Origin: Hyphomicrobium sp. D-2
GTDB lineage: Bacteria; Pseudomonadota; Alphaproteobacteria; Rhizobiales; Hyphomicrobiaceae
Length of the DNA stretch: 64,000 nucleotides
Reading direction: 5' to 3'
NCBI RefSeq assembly: GCF_029872155.1
Contig: NZ_JARXLA010000003.1
Location: forward strand, 434,001 to 498,000
Each line of letters starts with the position of its first letter. Within the stretch, counting starts at the first letter, position 1. Positions 8,012 to 15,041 of this stretch are shown here, one piece after another. The position numbers and the translations under genes are program-made. Below the pieces are notes generated by a model. That model was given only the letters and a program-made list of their open reading frames with translations, had not been told where the DNA came from and ran no database searches.

Positions 8012-10527
8012 GGGCGAACAAGCCCATGCTATCGCCGATCAGGCTGCATAAGGATTTGTCGGCAATCTGGGATACCCGGCCCGGTCTCCAGCGGCTTGCC
8101 TCTGTCAATCACACCACGCTGGGTAAGAGGTTCATCGTCACTGCGATCGTTTTTTTCGCGATCGGTGGCGGCCTCGCGATGCTGATACGCGCACAACTCG
8201 CAACGTCGCAGAGCGCGTTCATGGAAGCGGGGCTGTACGCGCAGATTTTCACCATGCATGGAACAGTGATGATGTTCCTGTTTGCAATTCCACTGTTTGA
8301 GGGATTTGCGATCTACCTATTACCCAAGCTCGTCGGTGCGCGTGACTTCGCGTTCCCGCGGCTCACCGCATATAGCTACTGGTGCTATCTGTTTGGCGGA
8401 TCGATGCTGATCGTCGGCATGCTGGCGGGCGTTGCTCCCGACTCCGGCTGGTTCATGTACACGCCGCTGTCCTCGCGCACGTACATGCCCGGCATCAACG
8501 CTGATCTCTGGCTTCTCGGCATCACCTTTGTCGAGATCTCCGCGATCTGCACCGCTGTCGAGATAGCGGTGAGCGTCCTAAAGGTGCGCGCGCCCGGCAT
8601 GTCGCTCGACCGGATGCCCATCTTTGCTTGGTACATGCTCATCGTCGCCTTCATGATGCTGGTTGGCTTTCCGCCGCTAATCCTCGGATCGATCCTGCTG
8701 GAAGTGGAACGGGCCTTCGACCTTCCGTTTTTCGATCCGAAGCGCGGCGGCGACCCGCTGCTCTGGCAACACCTGTTTTGGCTGTTCGGCCATCCCGAGG
8801 TGTACATCATCTTTCTGCCTGCAGCTGGGCTCGTCTCAACTTTTCTGCCCGTATTCGCAGGCCGCCCTCTAGCCGGATACATAGCTGTCGTCATTGCAGT
8901 GATCGCCATGGGGTTCCTGTCGTTCGGCCTGTGGGTGCATCACATGTACGCCACTGGCATCCCGCATTTGGGGCTAAGCTTCTTTGCTGCCGCCAGCGTT
9001 CTCGTCGCGGTGCCTACAGCCGTACAAATCTTCGCGTGGATAGCGACGCTGGCGCACGGCACGCCCCGCTTCTCCCTGCCGATGCTCTACGTGTTCGGAA
9101 TGTTCTTCGTGTTTGTGATTGGCGGATTGACCGGCGTGATGCTCGCCATCGTGCCGTTCAACTTGCAAGCGCATGACACGCATTTCGTTGTAGCGCACCT
9201 TCATTACGTACTGATCGGAGGGTTCGTGCTTCCGATGATCGGTGCAGCATACTACTGGCTGCCGCATATAACCGGGCGGCGGCCTTCGCGCGTTATGTCG
9301 AACATCGGGTTCTGGACGATCTTCGCCGGCTTCAACGTGACGTTCCTTGCCATGCACCTGACCGGGCTCAAGGGCATGCCCCGCCGCGTACATACCTATC
9401 TTCCCGAGTACGGATGGGAGGCATTAAACTTTCTGTCGTCATTCGGCAGCTTCATCATGGCTATCGGCTTCGCAATCGCGGCGCTCGATCTTCTACTTAT
9501 CGTCCGTTTCGCACCGCGCAGCACCAGAAATCCATGGAAGGCGGCGACGTTGGAGTGGGCTATGCCAATTCCGCCCCCATCGTATAATTTTGCATCCCTG
9601 CCGAAGATTTTTCGCCGCGCCGATACGCTTGAGCCAAGCACAATGGCCGCTGAACTGGCCGGAGGGATGGGATATCTCGCCTTTACCCGCAACGGGCAGA
9701 TGGAAACACTCGGGGTGGAAATGGTTGGCGGAAACACCGAACAGGTCATCGTCCTACCGCGCCAAACGTATCTCCCGCTCATTACCGCAGCAACGACCGG
9801 CGTGTTCTTCCTGCTGATGCTGTTCAAATTTTACTGGCTCGCTTTAGTTGCCATCCCGCTAGTCGTTATCTGTTTCCTGTTCTGGACGCGTGATACGGGC
9901 CTTCGTGCTGACGTCGGACCTGTTCCGATTGGACACGGAATCGTAGCGCCCTATCATTCTGAAAGTGCGGATGCGCCATCCTCGTGGGCTATGGCGTTCA
10001 CGCTAGTGGCCGATGCGATGCTGTACGCCTCGCTGCTGTTCGGCGGCTTATTCCTGTGGGCATCGGCGCCGAACTGGCCGCCAGCCGAACTGCCGGCATT
10101 AGGGGTGGTCTTGCCCATCGGCGTCGTGGCTGCCGCGCTCGCTGCCATGGCGTCGGGAATTCTCGCCTTACGCAACGTGGGCGGCGCGGTTTCTATCCCG
10201 GCTCTGGCGCTCTGCGCAGCTTGTCATGCGATTGCATTGGCGTGCTTGTTCACCCTTGCAGTCACAGGCATTCCTTCATTCACGCAGCATGCTCTGTCTG
10301 CCGTGATCATGGTGGTGATCATCTATCTTGCCGCGCATCACGCAATGGGCGTGGTCTTCGCATTGTTTGGCGTTGCGCGGATGATCAGCGGTAAAGTATC
10401 GGCAAGGCGCACGCTTGATTTGCGCATCGGCAATCAGTGGCACCTCTACACAGCGGGCGCGAATTTTATCGGCGTCCTATTCATGGTGGGACTGATTGCG
10501 ATCGCCGGAACGGGCGCAGCGCCATGA
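8008..10527 (+). CDS. Heme-copper oxidase subunit I-III fusion
   Basis: An 839-residue polytopic protein. Residues 1 to about 570 are subunit I: heme a ligands H84 and H399, heme a3 ligand H397, CuB ligands H262, H311 and H312, and the HPEVY motif with E264 and the cross-linked Tyr Y266. D113 in ARDFAFPRL fits the D-channel entrance. The position of the K-channel lysine (VPTGIKIFSW in the Paracoccus enzyme) reads VPTAVQIFAW, so Q340 replaces Lys. The last ~200 residues form a subunit III-like helix bundle. The ATG overlaps the coxB stop and the stop overlaps the next gene. This is an A-type oxidase reducing O2 at the cytoplasmic membrane. Confidence 0.88.
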   Translation: MRANKPMLSPIRLHKDLSAIWDTRPGLQRLASVNHTTLGKRFIVTAIVFFAIGGGLAMLIRAQLATSQSAFMEAGLYAQIFTMHGTVMMFLFAIPLFEGFAIYLLPKLVGARDFAFPRLTAYSYWCYLFGGSMLIVGMLAGVAPDSGWFMYTPLSSRTYMPGINADLWLLGITFVEISAICTAVEIAVSVLKVRAPGMSLDRMPIFAWYMLIVAFMMLVGFPPLILGSILLEVERAFDLPFFDPKRGGDPLLWQHLFWLFGHPEVYIIFLPAAGLVSTFLPVFAGRPLAGYIAVVIAVIAMGFLSFGLWVHHMYATGIPHLGLSFFAAASVLVAVPTAVQIFAWIATLAHGTPRFSLPMLYVFGMFFVFVIGGLTGVMLAIVPFNLQAHDTHFVVAHLHYVLIGGFVLPMIGAAYYWLPHITGRRPSRVMSNIGFWTIFAGFNVTFLAMHLTGLKGMPRRVHTYLPEYGWEALNFLSSFGSFIMAIGFAIAALDLLLIVRFAPRSTRNPWKAATLEWAMPIPPPSYNFASLPKIFRRADTLEPSTMAAELAGGMGYLAFTRNGQMETLGVEMVGGNTEQVIVLPRQTYLPLITAATTGVFFLLMLFKFYWLALVAIPLVVICFLFWTRDTGLRADVGPVPIGHGIVAPYHSESADAPSSWAMAFTLVADAMLYASLLFGGLFLWASAPNWPPAELPALGVVLPIGVVAAALAAMASGILALRNVGGAVSIPALALCAACHAIALACLFTLAVTGIPSFTQHALSAVIMVVIIYLAAHHAMGVVFALFGVARMISGKVSARRTLDLRIGNQWHLYTAGANFIGVLFMVGLIAIAGTGAAP

Positions 10528-10871
10528 TCTTTCCATCCGGCCGTCTTGTTCATGTTGCGGCAGGATTTTCAGTCTGGGCAATAATCTTTGCGCTCATTTA
10601 TGGGATGCAAGGCGTCGGTTGCCGGCTCGACTGGGACAAAGTCATCATTCTCGACACAATCAGCCTGCAGCGCGTGCAGCTTGTTGCACTCTACGTTGCT
10701 GGATTGTGTGTGCTGATGACGATCTACGCCTGCCTGTCAAAGCATAAAGGTAGGCCTGAGCAGAACGCGCCCCGCAGGTTTGTGACTGCTGTTGCCGTCT
10801 ACGGTGCCCTGGCCGCTTTCGCAGCGGGCGGCTTATCGTTTGTCGGTGTGATGTGGCTTACAGCGTGTTGA
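10524..10871 (+). CDS. Small membrane protein of the oxidase operon
   Basis: A 115-residue protein whose ATG overlaps the coxA-coxC stop (ATGA), so it is translationally coupled to the oxidase. Three hydrophobic segments are visible (about residues 8-27, 46-68 and 88-112), separated by a basic loop KHKGRPEQNAPRR. I do not recognise a named family. By position and size it could be an accessory or subunit IV-like component of the oxidase, but that is inference. It is the last gene of the run; about 200 bases separate it from the next gene. Confidence 0.65.
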   Translation: MIFPSGRLVHVAAGFSVWAIIFALIYGMQGVGCRLDWDKVIILDTISLQRVQLVALYVAGLCVLMTIYACLSKHKGRPEQNAPRRFVTAVAVYGALAAFAAGGLSFVGVMWLTAC

Positions 10872-11069
10872 GAATCGCAGCTTTTCGCACGCGACGCACA
10901 AATGTCCGCTTCAACGATGCTATCACATTAGTGCGAATTTGAAGTGCCGCATTGCTGCCGAATGACAGCGAGTGCCACGAATCCGATGACAAGGAATTGT
11001 GCGGTACATGGGAATTTTGTTTGAACGCTTCGCGCAGGAAGACGTTGGGGATTAAAAGGAGATCCCATT

Positions 11070-12395
11070 ATGCGCGCGTTCATGCACTTCACTATCCTTG
11101 CACTCATAAGCACATTTTCGGCACACGCTAGCGAGACACCGCCAGTTAATTCGGCATACGGCAGCAAACCGGTTCTTGTTGAACCCGAAAGTCGATGGAT
11201 TCCCATTCCGCGCATCAACGAGATGACAGCTGTTGGCTGGACTGCGGATGGCGCACCCGTCGCGGCAGAAGGGCTGAAGGTGTCGCGGTTTGCTGATGGC
11301 TTCATCCATCCGCGTTGGGTTTACACGTTGCCAAACGGCGATGTGCTGGTAGCAGAAGCTTCCAGCTTGCCGCTGTCCAACAAGGGATTAGTAGGTTCGG
11401 TGATGGAGCACGTGATGCGAAATGCTGGCGCGGTGCAGGAGACTAGCCCGGATCGCATTGTGCTGTTGCGTGACGCCGATGGTGATGGTGTTGCGGAGAA
11501 ACGCGAGATCTTCCTTGAAGGCCTGCTCCAGCCTTTTGGAATGGCACTCCTCGATGGCCATCTTTATATTGCCAACACCAACGCGCTTGTGCGCGTGCCC
11601 TATACTGACGGAGACCTTACCGCCGCAGGGCCGCCCGAAACAGTGGCAGCATTGCCATTCCGCGCTGATGACAATGGTCATTGGACGCGTAACGTGATTG
11701 CTTCTCCGGATGGCTCGCGCCTGTTTGTGACAGTCGGGTCTATCAGCAATATCGCTGAGCAGGGCATGGATATCGAACAAGGGCGTGCCATGATCTACGC
11801 CGTAAATCCTGCAACTGGCACACTCACAGAATATGCCACCGGATTGCGCAATCCGAACGGCATGGGTTTTGCGCCTGGCACAAATACGCTTTGGACTGTC
11901 GTTAATGAGCGCGACGGCCTTGGAGATGATCTTCCACCGGATTATCTGACATCGGTAAAGGAGGGCGGGTTTTACGGCTGGCCGTGGGCATATTGGGGCC
12001 GCGCCGATCACCGTTTCAAAGCCGATGAGATTCCTCCCGGCACGATTGAGCGAACGATCCGCCCCGACTATGCATTGGGCGGTCACACAGCCGCGCTTGG
12101 TCTGGTTTTTAATGACAAGCCCGCACTAGGACCCCAATGGCAAGGCGGCGCCTTTGTTGGTCTGCATGGTTCATGGAACCGGCGCGAGCCCAGCGGATAT
12201 CGCGTGATCTATGTGCCGTTTACGAACGGTCAACCAAGCGGAATGCCGGTGGACGTTCTCACGGGCTTCCTTGATGCTCAAAGTAACGCAATGGGACGTC
12301 CAGTAGGTGTGGACATTGCTGGCGATGGCGCGCTTTTGGTCGCCGACGATGTCGGCAAGGTCATTTGGCGTGTCGCTCCGGCTATGGCCCAATAG
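11070..12395 (+). CDS. Exported PQQ-dependent sugar dehydrogenase-like protein (sorbosone/YliI type)
   Basis: A 441-residue protein with a Sec leader (MRAFMHFTILALISTFSAHA) and a strong ribosome site AAAAGGAG eight bases upstream of the ATG. The body is a six-bladed propeller with the family landmarks PRWVYTLPNGDVLVAE, ATGLRNPNGMGF, GGFYGWPWAYWG and GLHGSWNR. This family oxidises sugars or aldoses in the periplasm with PQQ. It follows the oxidase genes in the same direction, so its electrons could reach the oxidase through a cytochrome c; that link is inference. No PQQ biosynthesis genes are in the window. Confidence 0.85.
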   Translation: MRAFMHFTILALISTFSAHASETPPVNSAYGSKPVLVEPESRWIPIPRINEMTAVGWTADGAPVAAEGLKVSRFADGFIHPRWVYTLPNGDVLVAEASSLPLSNKGLVGSVMEHVMRNAGAVQETSPDRIVLLRDADGDGVAEKREIFLEGLLQPFGMALLDGHLYIANTNALVRVPYTDGDLTAAGPPETVAALPFRADDNGHWTRNVIASPDGSRLFVTVGSISNIAEQGMDIEQGRAMIYAVNPATGTLTEYATGLRNPNGMGFAPGTNTLWTVVNERDGLGDDLPPDYLTSVKEGGFYGWPWAYWGRADHRFKADEIPPGTIERTIRPDYALGGHTAALGLVFNDKPALGPQWQGGAFVGLHGSWNRREPSGYRVIYVPFTNGQPSGMPVDVLTGFLDAQSNAMGRPVGVDIAGDGALLVADDVGKVIWRVAPAMAQ

Positions 12396-12499
12396 CTGTC
12401 AAAGGTTGGACCGCTGACATTCGCGCGCGGAGTGGTGATCCGCCCCCAATGAATTGGTCCGCCTCGAAGTAATGGTTTCTCCCTAGAGGAGGACCTCAG

Positions 12500-12682
12500 G
12501 TGCCGAAGAAGACCTACAAGCCGGAAGAGATCGTCGCGAAGCTGCGGCAGTCAGATGTGATCGCGCAAGGCAGCAACATCCCCGATGCCGGAAGTGTTCG
12601 CGGCGATCGCTGGTGGTCTTACTCGCAGGCTGCGCCAGCCGACCGGAAAGTGTTATCGCGGCGAGCGAAGGGCAAGCGGTAA
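12500..12682 (+). pseudogene. IS3-family OrfA remnant
   Basis: The start MPKKTYKPEEIVAKLRQSDV is the usual opening of an IS3-type OrfA. The helix-turn-helix (normally ending TYYRWR) is degraded to GDRWWSYSQ, and the frame ends after 60 residues. There is no OrfB behind it. The upstream text has the character of an IS end, but I could not fix a terminal repeat. It is a dead fragment marking past transposition in this accessory region. Confidence 0.75.
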
Positions 12683-12685
12683 TTG

Positions 12686-12716
12686 AGGGCTCGAAGACCA
12701 TCCGACTTCGAGCCCT
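12686..12716 (-). terminator. Stem-loop downstream of the small exported protein gene
   Basis: A perfect 11-base stem (AGGGCTCGAAG / CTTCGAGCCCT) with a nine-base loop starts six bases after the stop of the minus-strand gene at 12722. There is no long T run, so termination is inferred from stem strength and position. Confidence 0.55.
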
Positions 12717-12721
12717 GGTTG

Positions 12722-12973
12722 TTACCTAGTTTGGTCGGGTGTTTTAGAAGGCTTTGAGGCTTCAGGAGCTGCTTGCGAGTCTTGCTCGCGATCGTCCTTG
12801 CCCATGCCCTTAGGTTCTATTGATTCCCGGCCCACGCTAGCAGGCTTGTCGGTGCCATCCTTATTGGTCTCCGGCGCCTTTTTGTCTGTGGGTTGCTCCA
12901 TACTGCCACCGGCCAATACCGGCGACCCTGCTAAAAGCGCACTAGCGACTGCGATACCAATAATCCGATACAT
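12722..12973 (-). CDS. Small exported hydrophilic protein
   Basis: An 83-residue protein with a clear Sec leader (MYRIIGIAVASALLAGSPVLA). The mature part of about 60 residues is charged, rich in Lys, Asp, Pro and Glu, and likely unstructured. AAGGAG lies seven bases before the ATG, a strong ribosome site, and a stem-loop follows the stop. I know no family for it. Its composition resembles two other small exported proteins in this window (42015-42347 and 46545-46838) without obvious sequence identity. Confidence 0.7.
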   Translation of the reverse strand: MYRIIGIAVASALLAGSPVLAGGSMEQPTDKKAPETNKDGTDKPASVGRESIEPKGMGKDDREQDSQAAPEASKPSKTPDQTR

Positions 12974-13078
12974 TGATCATCTCCTTGAGCTGTTGTCGTC
13001 CCCACTTTGGAAACGCCAACTGCCACTCGCGGTTGCACGGTTTTTTGTATCGAATTCGTTTGGGCCTTTGCGCAGCGT

Positions 13079-13288
13079 TCAGCTCAGGCTGCGACGTCGT
13101 ACGAACGGAATCACGCGATGCTCATGCTGCACCGGCTCCGACTCTTCAGCCACGTCATACGCATGTCCGTCTCTACTGAACCGATCAGCTGCCAAGATCG
13201 CTTTTGTCTTTGAACTAAATCGGGCAAGTACGATGCCGCTGCCACGGCGCGAGACTCGCCAATACTTGTCTGGCTGTTGCTCACTCAT
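13079..13288 (-). CDS. Small hypothetical protein, DUF2188-like composition
   Basis: About 69 residues from ATG 13288, which has GGAG six bases upstream; the ATG three bases earlier is spaced too tightly. The order YWRVSRRGSGIVLARFSSK, then TKAILAADRFSRDG, resembles short DUF2188-type proteins (a strand pair, then a helix), but the match is loose. It is encoded in line with the small exported protein. Function unknown. Confidence 0.5.
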   Translation of the reverse strand: MSEQQPDKYWRVSRRGSGIVLARFSSKTKAILAADRFSRDGHAYDVAEESEPVQHEHRVIPFVRRRSLS

Positions 13289-13938
13289 CATGATGCTCCT
13301 GCGTTGCCGCATGGCATCGACACATACAGTTTCGAGCGTCAGGTATTTTTCGCGTCAATGCTTGTTTATCTGATGCTCAACTCCTCCAGACCTCATAAGT
13401 TCATTTGTGGATTCAGCTTTGGTCACAATCCACCTCTCTCTCCGCCAGCATCATAAGAATCATCGACAGCTTTGGGCGAGCAATCGACAGATCCCGATAT
13501 TTCGTTACACGAATGGATGGCGCCCCGTAGGGAAGGTGTTTATTTCAACGAAATCATTGCGGTACTAAGCACACCTTCCGACAGAATCTCGCACTGCTTC
13601 TTATAGTGCAGTTTGGCGTTTCCCAACCCGACGGGTGTGAAGGCCATCTCCCCTGCACTTGCCGCATCACCACCGACCACTGTCGCAACGTCCCATGAGC
13701 TGACGTGGACGCTCGACCGCGCTTGCTCTGTAGTGTGGACCAGAAGATGTCCGCTTCGGAAGGTTGAATAGCCGTGGCGTTGATCACGTTAAAGGTCGTC
13801 GATGCCCGCCCCACTCCATCGAGGCGTACACGACGCGATCTTTGATTGGCGAGGCTCACGCGTTCAGTTTGCATCAGCGGACCGCAGGTTTCGTCGCCGC
13901 CAGAGTTGGGCCGAGGGGTTCCTTGATCGTATCGGCGC
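13289..13938. other. Gene-poor stretch in the accessory region
   Basis: About 650 bases with no supportable gene. Long frames exist on both strands but lack ribosome sites and recognisable content. The 13-base palindrome core at 13501-13513 is shared with 1234-1246 in reverse orientation. The stretch is probably debris between mobile fragments. Confidence 0.4.
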
Positions 13939-14730
13939 TTAGCTGGCGTCGTCAGTCGGGGCTCCATCATCTCCTTGTGTCTGCACAGATTGAAGGTTCG
14001 CGCTTGACGATGCCTCGCCGGCTTTCTTCACCCTCTTGCTAATCCGGCGCTGCTTAGGAGGCACTTTTGCCTTTAGCTTCGCAGTCTGCTCCTCGTGCAC
14101 AAACGAGTTGTGAATGAACCGTTCGAGCGTGGTCATCATGGTATCGACCTGCTCGAGCGTAGGCTGCCATCCGCGATGCATGGCGGCGTTGCCCGCCTCT
14201 ACCATCGTCGTGAGATCGGATTCTTCGTAGGTTCCGATCCGACCCTGAACCTTCAGCGCGCCAATCTTCTCTTCGAAAGATATCGTAGGGTCGATCCCCA
14301 GCTTCGACACAGCAACGTCGAACGCTGTACGTACGCCGCTAGCCGCGAGAATGAGGAGGTCGTTATCGATTGCGGTATAGAGGCTCTCGACAAGCCGGTA
14401 TAAATCGCTCTCCGCAGCGAAAAACCAACCGCCAAACCATTTAGGACGATCTCGCTTCGAAAGCGACGGGTAGTATTTGAATCTAGCGACCGGCGTGAGC
14501 TGGCCGTCGTAATCCTGTTCTACGTCCTCGGAGAAAAAGGACTCGTGCTGATAGTACACCGTATTGCAGCCGCGACACTCTAAGAGACGATACGTGTCGC
14601 CTCCGAAAACACCGGACCTTTCGTCATCGTACTGGCTCTTTATCTCGCCTCGTATGTCGGCCCATTTGTCTCGACCACACAGTGGACATTCCCCTTTGAC
14701 GCGCTCGTCGGCGTTGGTGTTGTCGGACAT
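13939..14730 (-). CDS. DUF4145 protein with zinc ribbon
   Basis: 263 residues from ATG 14730 (MSDNTNADERVKGECPLCGR). The N-terminal zinc ribbon has CPLC and CRGC pairs about 40 residues apart. The central helical region (LYRLVESLYTAIDNDLLILA, GVRTAFDVAV, EAGNAAMHRGWQP) is typical of DUF4145, a HEPN-like helical domain often found in or next to restriction and other defence proteins. The tail (last ~50 residues) is basic and low complexity (KVPPKQRRISKRVKK). It is the last gene of a minus-strand run that starts with the GHKL/nuclease gene. A role as partner or effector of that ATPase is inference. Confidence 0.72.
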   Translation of the reverse strand: MSDNTNADERVKGECPLCGRDKWADIRGEIKSQYDDERSGVFGGDTYRLLECRGCNTVYYQHESFFSEDVEQDYDGQLTPVARFKYYPSLSKRDRPKWFGGWFFAAESDLYRLVESLYTAIDNDLLILAASGVRTAFDVAVSKLGIDPTISFEEKIGALKVQGRIGTYEESDLTTMVEAGNAAMHRGWQPTLEQVDTMMTTLERFIHNSFVHEEQTAKLKAKVPPKQRRISKRVKKAGEASSSANLQSVQTQGDDGAPTDDAS

Positions 14731-14831
14731 GCGATGCTCTATTAATGCTGCCAGTTGCAATTGCCTTGGGAATATGCGCGCTCCGCGATCCAGGGCACGG
14801 TGCCCTTACTGCGAATGCCTGTAATCCTCGC

Positions 14832-14930
14832 CTAGCCCGGCAACGTTCTCGTCTTGATCATCTTGTCAACCGCGTCGTGTAAGATCACGGGATAGTGCAT
14901 CGCGCGGCCTTTCGCCTTCGAAGACGTCAT
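14832..14930 (-). CDS. Micro-ORF, 32 residues, overlapping the preceding micro-ORF
   Basis: Reads MTSSKAKGRAMHYPVILHDA and stops at 14832. Its ATG overlaps the stop of the frame at 14927-15019 (ATGA), the usual sign of translational coupling. It lies between the GHKL gene and the DUF4145 gene on the same strand. No known family. It could equally be a decayed fragment of a longer gene. Confidence 0.35.
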   Translation of the reverse strand: MTSSKAKGRAMHYPVILHDAVDKMIKTRTLPG

Positions 14931-15019
14931 CCGGGCAACAGTTCTGATATTGCCGTTGTAAACTCGTTGCCAACGATCTTTTCCAATTCGCTCAGCGGGC
15001 GCTTGCGCCTCTCGTTCAT
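14927..15019 (-). CDS. Micro-ORF, 30 residues, just after the GHKL gene
   Basis: Starts at ATG 15019, only 22 bases after the GHKL stop, and reads MNERRKRPLSELEKIVGNEF plus ten residues. It is basic at the N-terminus with a possible helix behind. It shares an ATGA with the next micro-ORF. Spacing and strand suggest co-transcription with the GHKL gene; function unknown. Confidence 0.35.
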   Translation of the reverse strand: MNERRKRPLSELEKIVGNEFTTAISELLPG

Positions 15020-15041
15020 GGTCTTTGCCGATGATTCCGGC

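Noticed and set aside
13554-13970. 138-codon minus-strand frame
   Set aside because: Overlaps the end of the DUF4145 gene in another frame and shows no recognisable protein.
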